Assembly (NCBI GenBank): GCA_020747015.1
Contig: JAGTJM010000017.1
Coordinates: 62,001 to 126,000 of the forward strand
DNA from: Pyrenochaeta sp. MPI-SDFR-AT-0127
Taxonomy: Eukaryota; Ascomycota; Dothideomycetes; Pleosporales; Cucurbitariaceae
DNA length: 64,000 nt
Direction of reading: 5' to 3'
Part shown: positions 57,037 to 64,000 of the stretch, one piece after another
Position numbering within the stretch: the stretch's first letter is position 1
Layout of the letters: every line of letters starts with the position of its first letter
The notes under the pieces: generated by a model
Database searches by the model: none
Seen by the model: only the letters and a program-made list of their open reading frames with translations
What the model was told of the DNA's origin: nothing
Made by a program: the position numbers and the translations under genes

Positions 57037-60000
57037 CTACTGTCCTTGATCATGCGTCCTTTGGCCCGCCGCATGTACCTGCCTTCTAATGTCGAAGAGG
57101 GCATCATCAATCTCCCTTTCTTCTTCCCGCCCAAGCACCAACTGCGGGGCACTAAAAAGATAGTCTTTAAGGCTCTTGAGTTGGTTGATAATGCTTCGAG
57201 GTGTAAGAATGACGCGTTCGGTGAATGAACGGCTGGGTGTGTTGGATTCGATGAGTGTTGACTGAGCTTGGCTTTGCTCTGCCATCTCACGAGCGACGAC
57301 GGTGGTTTCTTCGTCTGTAAGATGCACAGTAGTTTCAAGATCTTTTGAAGTCGAAGAATCTTGCGCTGGCGAGCCACACTCGGAAGACCGCTTTGGTGTG
57401 ACTTGCACATGGCTAAGACGTTTACTTTGCGAGGCTTGAGTAGGAGACGCATTCTTCGCCTCGCTCACATCTCGGCTCACGCTCTGCCTCGCCCGCTTAG
57501 GCGCAGGTGTATCCTCCACCAGAAAATCTTGTGAATTCTCAACTTGGCTCAGAAGCGACTGGGAGCGAAGTACACCTCGTTTTCGATTCGTTTCGGGGAC
57601 CACAACATGATCGGTCAGTGCCTGAGTGTTGTTCATTGACTTCCTCTTCTTGGAAGTGTCTTTCTTCTTTGGAGAGACAACCACAATATTATCGAGCATA
57701 TCATCGTCATCGATTGGAGCAGGTGGCCCAGCTTTCTCTAAATGATCTTCTTTGCTAACATCATTAGTCTTGTTGTGGCTCTTCGCGGGTGTCTGCTTGC
57801 GTTTCTTCCCGCTTGTTGACTGGGCTGGACTTGATGCTGTCGAGCGACGAGAAGAGCGTCTAAGGCTCCGCGTATTCGGTGTCCCTGCCTCTGACGCAGC
57901 GTTGTTGAATGAGTCGCCGATACGGCTCGTGCTGCTGGGATCTGCTTCTGGCTCCTTGTATGAGCGAACAAGAGTGTGGTAGGTCTCGAGTTGAGAGTTT
58001 TCTACTTCAGGATCACGACCAGCTCGGTTTGTATCAATGGTAGGGGACAGTTGATGAGAGTCATCACCCAAGAGGTCAGTGCTTAACTCTGGTACTTCTT
58101 CTTCTTCAGTTGATTGTATAGCAGCGGCCACCTGTGCTTGCATGTCTGCGTCGATCTGCGCAGTGAGTTGAAAGTCGATATTAGGACTAGGCACTTCCAG
58201 CATGGCTGTACCCATAAAGATGTCATTTACTGAAAGCTCCGAATCATTGTGTTGCGTTGCAACAGCTTCGAGAATAGCTTCATCATCTATGGTAGTTCCT
58301 TCGTCAAAAGAAATGGACTGCGAGCTTTCCGACTGTCGGTAGTCAAAGGTAGAGCCCGCTCGAATAGCAGAGTCCAATTGTTCTGTATTCAAGTTGACGT
58401 CTTTCTCGAAACGTGGTGGGGATGAGCCCAGGTCGTCATTGGTGACATGAAGAGTCCGTACCGCAGTCGGGGTAGCAACGCTAGTATCGTCGCTGACAAT
58501 AGTCTGTGTACTCTTTCGGGCATGAGGGGTTGGCGACGATCCAAGGAAGACATCCATAGGGCCCATTGATGCCAAAGCCTTCAAAGGAGTGGTTTGAGAC
58601 GCATGGTTCAGTAGGTCATCTGCACTCAGAGCATCCGAGTGCATCTCCATGGGAGACGGCACTGCGTCCGACTGGGATGAAACCGCGCCAATGTTGGCGA
58701 AAAGACCAGTAGTGAGCCTTTGGCGCTCGATGACCTCCCTCTGACGCTCAGTCAAAACCTGAGATTCCTGATTGAAGGGATTTGAGGGCGACGAGACGAT
58801 AGGCTCGAACTGTATTTGTGAATTGTCATGCCGCAGGCGGACCTTGGGTGTCAGCCGTGCGGACTGTCTCCGACTACCTACACTTGACAGCGCTGGAGAC
58901 CGCGACGTCGATCTGCGCGTAGCCTTGGATATCTTGAAAGGTGCTTGCTTTCCTCGAGGATCTTTGAACGTTTGTGCAATATCTTCCGCGCTTGAGTCAG
59001 AATCGTAAAAGGAAATCTCGTTGCCCTGTTGTTGCGTCAGTAGTAGTCCTCCTGAAGATACACATGCATGAATACTTACAGTAGTAACATCTCGTTCTTC
59101 AAAAGAGGGCAGCGAAAGCTCGACAGTGGTACGCAATCGGCGCAAAGCCTTTGCTAGATTAGGTGGATAGCGCAGGCTCTGCTCCTTTCCGAAAGTATTA
59201 TTCCAGGTTGTGACGGAGATGTTGACAATATTACGGCGCCTGCTCAGGAAACCTGCAGTAATCAAGGACTCTAGATGCACAAGTATCTGACCATCCTTTC
59301 GTGGCAGTCTCTCGATGGCTTTGCTTATTTCGCTCCACATATTAGTGACCTGAACTTTGTCAATAAATGTTTTTTTGTGTAGAGTCAATGCACTAACCTC
59401 GAGATGCAGTATCTTTGATGGCTGATCTTTGCTTTGCAGTTTTCTCTCCGGATCTTCAACCCATAAACGCAGAACTTCTTGAGTCTTTCGCAGATAAACA
59501 GCAAGATGGGAGGTTTGGCTATGGTGAATCGACAAACTAAGAGCAGCGAGGAAATGTTTGGTAGGCTCCACATCCTCGGTGTTGATATCGCGATATGCAG
59601 CGCATCCTACGGAAACAATCGCACCATAGAGATGATTGTACGGGTCGAAGTCCATGCTACGTCCTGCTGCGGGAGAAGATGGCCACAAATTCTGCCTGCC
59701 CTGATCTAGAACGCGCCGGCTCATTTGATGCGGAAGATTTCGTAGAAGCATGCTGGTGTAGCCCAGGCATGATGTTTTTTCATCTTCCATGGTCCGCTTC
59801 AAAACGCACTCGGAGACCCTTTCGATGACAGCAATGATAAGAGCACCCTCGCCAGCCTCTCCACGAACAGTGTCAATAAGGGCTGACAGAATTTCCAGGC
59901 CTCGAGGAGTATTTAGCATGTAAGCTGAGCCTAACCCGAGGAGGTCAACTACCGTCTCATACTCTTTGCCAAACGAACGTGAGACGCGCTCGTTGGGATC

Positions 60001-62424
60001 GGTAATGTGTTCTTGAATGGCTGATCTAAGTAGGGCAGCAAGCTGCGCCCAGAAGTCCAAGGCAACTGCTCCACTAGATGACCCATTGACCGTAGCAGCA
60101 CAATCGCGGAGTAAGTCTAGACGGCTTAGACGGGTGTTTTGGATATTGAAGCAGGGTTCGATAATCAACTTCATCGCACGTAGGCGGATGGTGTCCGCCA
60201 GTTTTCCTTCGGACTGATTTACTAGGAGGTCGATGAGGTAGAGAAGTGGTGATATCCGTGCACCTTGTTGCCGTGTCCGATGTGACGGTGTTGAGGCGAC
60301 CTCGAAATCGTTGTCGCCATTGCGAGTGAGGCACTTGTCAGCGAACTGGAAGGCGCCAAGCTTCTGTACAACGGTCTCAACAAGGAAGCAGAACTTATTT
60401 GCCCAAAGATCTTCTTTCTGTTGCGGAAGGGCCAATTTGGCCGTGTGTCGATCCCAAAGCCGCCGGAGCAGGTTGATCATATGCGCCATTGCATCCTTGG
60501 TTTCACTAGAGGCCATTACTTCTTTACTGCTCGCCTCAACCAACGAGTCCAAGAGAGCCAACCACATCACCTTGACCGGCTCATCTTCCTGTTGCTCGTT
60601 CTCAGACCAGGACGTAGCATCCAGGAGAGTTTCCACGAATTGAAGTACAAGAGGGAGTGATTTCCGGACCCACTTTGGATCCAACAATGGCAACTCACTG
60701 CGTTGGATCATATATTGTGACCGAAGATCCAAGGCTCGGTGTTCATTCCATGGTTTTCTGGAGCCATTCAATAATGCAGAGACAACTCGGCATGCGGCGA
60801 CCGCTTGCTGCGTGGATGAAGAATGGATTAATGGATACCAGAAACCTGATACAAACTCTGTCCAGTATCGATCAAGCTGATCAAAAGGGGCTGTTGGTCG
60901 AAATGCGTAGTACAGCAGAGTAATGTATCCAGAAGTGATAGCGTCGCGTTCGGATTTTCTTACAGGAATGCGGCGTTGGAGCTGGTGGAGTGGGATGTTG
61001 AGAAACATTTTGGTCCAGCCTTCAGAACTATTTGGGGCCAAGTTGACAGCGTAGAGAAGAAAGCAGAAGGCAATATTGGCGTGCACTTTGACCAGTTCCT
61101 TCTCGGATCTTAGACATTTCTCGAAAACTTCAAGCCAATCTTTCATTGCAGAGAATGATTGACCGTGGAGGGAATCCCGGAGCAATCCGGTGACAGCAGC
61201 CCAGATTTGGGGTACCATAGCTGCATTGTCGCCGCTTAGCATTCTTTCGAGTTCTTTTGTCATAACCCTAGCCAAAGTCTCCCCATCATTCCTGACGCGG
61301 TTCAGGACCGAGAGAACAGATTTGGCGACATGTCGATCATGGCCAATGGTCTTTGCTGCGAATAATGCGGTGTCGAGCGCACTTTGGTTGATGTCCTTCT
61401 GGCCCGATACCAAGGCTTTGACCGTGTGCTTGAACCATCGCTCTGTGTGCTTGATCATAATGTCCGGTCGTTGTTGAATTAATTTCCTGTATATGCGTAC
61501 CCGGTAGGCCTGCACCGAGAAACCGCTGACGCGTTCATGTATGGTATCTAGCACATCTAAGATCCTTTCCACACGAGCTGTTGTCATAGCTCTGGGTCGG
61601 AAACTCTGCTGCATGAGCACGGCCAGATGGGTATTTACGATCGTCTTCGGCATAGATTCGTCGCTGGCTATGTGTATGATGCGTTCCACGATAAAGGAGC
61701 AGAAGTCGTCATCCATGGCTGACGTTAACTCTGTGATTCGAAAAAGGGCCATGAGCAACTTGAGGGCTTGGGCGATGAGTTGCGAGTCCAATCCCGTGCC
61801 GTTCACACTCGGGGCCTGTACATCCCGCCTTATGAACTGTGTCAATAGAGACATCTTGTGCTTTAGAGCCTGATCATCAGGAATCTTATCGTAGGCCTGC
61901 ATTGTCCGTTGCAGCGAATGATATGCATCTAGTCTTGACGATCGCTCCGCCGAGGCGAGCAGCTTAACTATTGATTCCAGCATCTCAGCGAACGTCTTGA
62001 ATTTGTGAGCTGCAGCGCCTTCTTCGGCCGGGGGAGGTGTGGGTGTAGAGTCTGACGGCTTCAGGATCGACTTGAGCGGTTTGGAGACGCGTGTTTGTGG
62101 TAGAGGGCGCAGCGGTGAGCTTCGCGTTGGTGTCCAGGACTGAACAATTGCCTTTTTGCTTGCTATTGCGCATGTCTGCAGCTCGAAGTTGACTCGCTTT
62201 GTCCTGCTTGCCGAGCTTGAGGGTATGCTAATATCGGAAGAAGGCGATTGCACGGGTGTGTTGAGCAGCGCCTTGGTGGCAGCGATGTTGGGCAGAGCAG
62301 GCTTTTCGCCAAATGGGTCGTCGAGAAATCGCAGCGTTTCGTCGACGTCCTCGTCGTTGTCTTCGAGGTCTTTGGGCGGAGTTGGAGGACGAAGGGAAAG
62401 GGAATCAAACTTGGACAACACCAT
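57037..62424 (-). CDS. RIF1: Telomere-associated / replication-timing regulator RIF1
   Basis: A single open frame of 1795 codons. The N-terminal disordered part has two protein phosphatase 1 docking motifs, RVNF at 77-80 and SILK at 119-122, as in yeast Rif1, which recruits PP1 to counter DDK at origins. Residues ~150-1100 form an alpha-helical HEAT-like array (FAEMLESIVKLLASAERSSRLDAYHSL start) matching the Rif1 N-terminal domain. The C-terminal third is low complexity (Ser/Thr/Asp/Glu) with basic patches such as GKKRKQTPAKSHNK, and ends in a short helical segment. Two stretches, 59397-59350 (48 nt) and 59079-59026 (54 nt), look like stop-free 3n introns, so the mature protein may be 16, 18 or 34 residues shorter. 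Acts in the nucleus at telomeres and origins. Confidence 0.88.
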   Translation of the reverse strand: MVLSKFDSLSLRPPTPPKDLEDNDEDVDETLRFLDDPFGEKPALPNIAATKALLNTPVQSPSSDISIPSSSASRTKRVNFELQTCAIASKKAIVQSWTPTRSSPLRPLPQTRVSKPLKSILKPSDSTPTPPPAEEGAAAHKFKTFAEMLESIVKLLASAERSSRLDAYHSLQRTMQAYDKIPDDQALKHKMSLLTQFIRRDVQAPSVNGTGLDSQLIAQALKLLMALFRITELTSAMDDDFCSFIVERIIHIASDESMPKTIVNTHLAVLMQQSFRPRAMTTARVERILDVLDTIHERVSGFSVQAYRVRIYRKLIQQRPDIMIKHTERWFKHTVKALVSGQKDINQSALDTALFAAKTIGHDRHVAKSVLSVLNRVRNDGETLARVMTKELERMLSGDNAAMVPQIWAAVTGLLRDSLHGQSFSAMKDWLEVFEKCLRSEKELVKVHANIAFCFLLYAVNLAPNSSEGWTKMFLNIPLHQLQRRIPVRKSERDAITSGYITLLYYAFRPTAPFDQLDRYWTEFVSGFWYPLIHSSSTQQAVAACRVVSALLNGSRKPWNEHRALDLRSQYMIQRSELPLLDPKWVRKSLPLVLQFVETLLDATSWSENEQQEDEPVKVMWLALLDSLVEASSKEVMASSETKDAMAHMINLLRRLWDRHTAKLALPQQKEDLWANKFCFLVETVVQKLGAFQFADKCLTRNGDNDFEVASTPSHRTRQQGARISPLLYLIDLLVNQSEGKLADTIRLRAMKLIIEPCFNIQNTRLSRLDLLRDCAATVNGSSSGAVALDFWAQLAALLRSAIQEHITDPNERVSRSFGKEYETVVDLLGLGSAYMLNTPRGLEILSALIDTVRGEAGEGALIIAVIERVSECVLKRTMEDEKTSCLGYTSMLLRNLPHQMSRRVLDQGRQNLWPSSPAAGRSMDFDPYNHLYGAIVSVGCAAYRDINTEDVEPTKHFLAALSLSIHHSQTSHLAVYLRKTQEVLRLWVEDPERKLQSKDQPSKILHLEVSALTLHKKTFIDKVQVTNMWSEISKAIERLPRKDGQILVHLESLITAGFLSRRRNIVNISVTTWNNTFGKEQSLRYPPNLAKALRRLRTTVELSLPSFEERDVTTVSIHACVSSGGLLLTQQQGNEISFYDSDSSAEDIAQTFKDPRGKQAPFKISKATRRSTSRSPALSSVGSRRQSARLTPKVRLRHDNSQIQFEPIVSSPSNPFNQESQVLTERQREVIERQRLTTGLFANIGAVSSQSDAVPSPMEMHSDALSADDLLNHASQTTPLKALASMGPMDVFLGSSPTPHARKSTQTIVSDDTSVATPTAVRTLHVTNDDLGSSPPRFEKDVNLNTEQLDSAIRAGSTFDYRQSESSQSISFDEGTTIDDEAILEAVATQHNDSELSVNDIFMGTAMLEVPSPNIDFQLTAQIDADMQAQVAAAIQSTEEEEVPELSTDLLGDDSHQLSPTIDTNRAGRDPEVENSQLETYHTLVRSYKEPEADPSSTSRIGDSFNNAASEAGTPNTRSLRRSSRRSTASSPAQSTSGKKRKQTPAKSHNKTNDVSKEDHLEKAGPPAPIDDDDMLDNIVVVSPKKKDTSKKRKSMNNTQALTDHVVVPETNRKRGVLRSQSLLSQVENSQDFLVEDTPAPKRARQSVSRDVSEAKNASPTQASQSKRLSHVQVTPKRSSECGSPAQDSSTSKDLETTVHLTDEETTVVAREMAEQSQAQSTLIESNTPSRSFTERVILTPRSIINQLKSLKDYLFSAPQLVLGREEEREIDDALFDIRRQVHAAGQRTHDQGQ

Positions 62425-63113
62425 GGCTATGCTGAGAACCGACTAACAGAAACAACGGACAAGAGTAAAGAATCGCACTCGCATTGCCAGCTGTAAATGC
62501 GTAGTTGAGTGCGTATGGGAGCGATTGTCGAGGTGGTCGACTACCCCGGCGCGCATGGCCTAGAATGGCTGGCTGGGGCTGCACGTCGACGCGTTGGCGA
62601 GTTACGCGCTATCGCGCCCGTGTAAAGTGCCTATTCTCTGGCAACGACCTCTCGAACCGAGAATTCCACTCGCTGTTGAAATAAGGTATACATTATCGCA
62701 CGCGATGCATTATCATACTGGGCGTCTTTTCTGAATTTCGAAAGCCGCGACTGGGCCATGAATTCTGGCTTGAGAGGCATTCATCGGGAAGCTTGTTGTG
62801 CTATAATTGCACGTGAAAATAGTACCAGAGTCTACTTAGCTAGACATACATACATTCTGAATTGATAGTAAAAAGACGATAGCTGCCTGACGTCTTGTCT
62901 TGCTCTGCGCCTTGTTCGTCTACAGCCCTCCCATGGTTTTGGCGGGGCTCAAGTTTGAGCCTCAACCCACCTCGCAGCCTCCAACACCGCGGCTTGACAC
63001 ATGCACTGTCCTCTCTCTGCTACTAAAATCCTGCATATTTTTCGTCTTCAGCTATAATGAATTCACAAAAGGTTGGAAAGGGTTCGTAGTGCGCCATAGG
63101 CCCTTGTACGGCT
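62425..63113. promoter_or_regulatory. Divergent upstream region of RIF1 and RIC8
   Basis: About 0.7 kb between outward-facing genes. A short open frame at 62900-63133 overlaps the RIC8 start in another frame and is not supported. The left end carries GC-rich segments with several CGCG/ACGCGT-like words that could hold cell-cycle (MCB-type) sites for RIF1, which is unproven. Confidence 0.35.
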
Positions 63114-64000
63114 ATGCGCAAGCTGAATGCTAAGGAGGCCACAGCGAAACTTGACCATGTTACCAAACTGCTTTCCGAGTTGAAAGCAGACCTGGACGCA
63201 TCCAGGCTGTCGATCCAACGTATGCCACTTCTTGTCCTTCGCGAGGAAGCGACGCGCTCATCAGCCGATTAGAAAGACAGCAATTGCTAGAGCAGCTCAA
63301 AGTATATGGCCGTTCAGTCGACAACTCGGATCCTATATTCACCCAAGATGTATGCTTGGAAGATCCACAGTCGGAAGGCACACAATGACCGCGTTAGGGC
63401 CTTCGAACACTGGGACGCTACGCCTTCGAGGGCGAAACGACTGCAGCATCACAAGAAGCCCTTCGATGTATAGCTAATGCGCTGCTGCTTGTCCCTAGGA
63501 CGCGCCAGATACTAATAGACTTGGGCCATGGTCCACATGCAGCGGATAGACTGAAGGCGAGCACAGCCTGATCAGAACGTACAAATCATCACCATGTCTG
63601 ACTGCGTTGCAGAGCGAAAGCGCCGATGACGAGTTTCTAGCCTCCCGCGTGCTCTTCCTCATGACCTACGATGCAGATCTCGACTACGTAAAGCTCGTTC
63701 AAGAAAATCAGCTTGCAGACAACATCCACGCTGCAATACTACGGCATGCAAAGCGCTACTCCAAGTCAACGCGGCGGTCATCGCAAGAGCACACCCACCC
63801 TATGGACCTTATGGCCCTCTCAGAAACGCTGAAGCTCCTCTTCAACATCACACATTTCCATCCTGACCTTATCGAATACTTCTCTAAGTCTATACCGCAT
63901 ATCTTCAAGATTTTAGTGCGGAGGGATATACCCAAGCCACCATTGAGTGCCCCGGTCAATTTCCTCATCAATGCACTATTAAATCTTGATTTGGAAGACG
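63114..64000 (+). CDS. RIC8: RIC8 G-protein alpha chaperone/GEF (5' part, cut by window end)
   Basis: Partial: exons 63114-63219, 63246-63349, 63398-63556 and 63613 to beyond 64000. The product begins MRKLNAKEATAKLDHVTKLL and continues with family landmarks: LKVYGRSVDNSDPIFTQD, GRYAFEGETTAASQEALRC, IANALLLVPRTRQILIDLG, ASRVLFLMTYDADLDYVKL and LSETLKLLFNITHFHPDL. RIC8 is an armadillo/HEAT-fold cytosolic chaperone and exchange factor for heterotrimeric G-alpha subunits. Two junctions are odd. Intron 1 would be only 26 nt (GTATGC...GCGAG), and intron 3 has a GC donor (AAG|GCGAGC) with a normal GCAG acceptor. Both are needed to keep the conserved frame. The C-terminal part lies outside the window. 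Confidence 0.86.

Noticed and set aside
1..64000. tRNA, rRNA, transposon and CRISPR features
   Set aside because: Reading the intergenic stretches gave no cloverleaf B-box pattern I could support, no transposase-like protein, no long terminal or inverted repeats, and CRISPR is not expected in a fungal nuclear genome.

Overview
This window comes from a filamentous ascomycete (Pezizomycotina, probably Dothideomycetes). The evidence is: short GT-AG introns of about 50-70 bp with CTAAC/CTGAC-like branch sites, genes on both strands with no operons, and typical families (fungal rhodopsin-like 7TM protein, HET-family tail, Zn2Cys6-type regulator, GAF hybrid histidine kinase, GMC oxidoreductases). 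I rebuilt 20 protein genes by joining exons in frame. No tRNA, rRNA, transposon, CRISPR array or secondary-metabolite core enzyme was recognised.

Left part (0-13 kb): a Gfo/Idh/MocA oxidoreductase (-), a 2.3 kb gap holding a short collagen-like repeat, a 7TM rhodopsin-domain protein (+), a JmjC hydroxylase of the JMJD5 type (+), and a GAF / histidine kinase / receiver hybrid sensor (-).

Middle left (13.5-18.3 kb): the outstanding object is the gene for glutamine-dependent NAD+ synthetase (QNS1). Its 718-residue product is conserved and of normal length, but it is cut into 39 exons by 38 introns. Exons are as short as 5, 8, 8 and 9 nt, two introns use GC-AG borders, and one junction only works as a nested (twin) intron. 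Neighbouring genes have 0-3 introns, so the intron load is local to this gene.

Middle (19-38 kb): a HET-type C-terminal protein without a HET domain (-), a RING-H2 ubiquitin ligase (+), a C6-type regulator whose zinc cluster looks degenerate (+), a large cysteine-rich F-box-like protein (+), ribosomal protein L7 (-) head to head with tRNA m5C methyltransferase NCL1 (+), an Rsm1/NIPA-type zinc-finger protein (-) head to head with the bisphosphate nucleotidase MET22/HAL2 (+).

Right part (38-64 kb): a cytochrome P450, a PLC-like phosphodiesterase and a secreted cellobiose-dehydrogenase-like flavoprotein (all -) form an accessory stretch. They are followed by a spindle-pole-body coiled-coil protein with a Cep57-like end, the kinase IKS1, glucose-6-phosphate 1-epimerase, a second GMC oxidoreductase with an apparent frame break, telomere/replication regulator RIF1 (all -), and the 5' part of RIC8 (+), cut by the window edge. 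Most core genes here are housekeeping (NAD synthesis, translation, sulfur/phosphate nucleotide turnover, chromosome and spindle functions); the accessory genes are mainly oxidoreductases and sensors.
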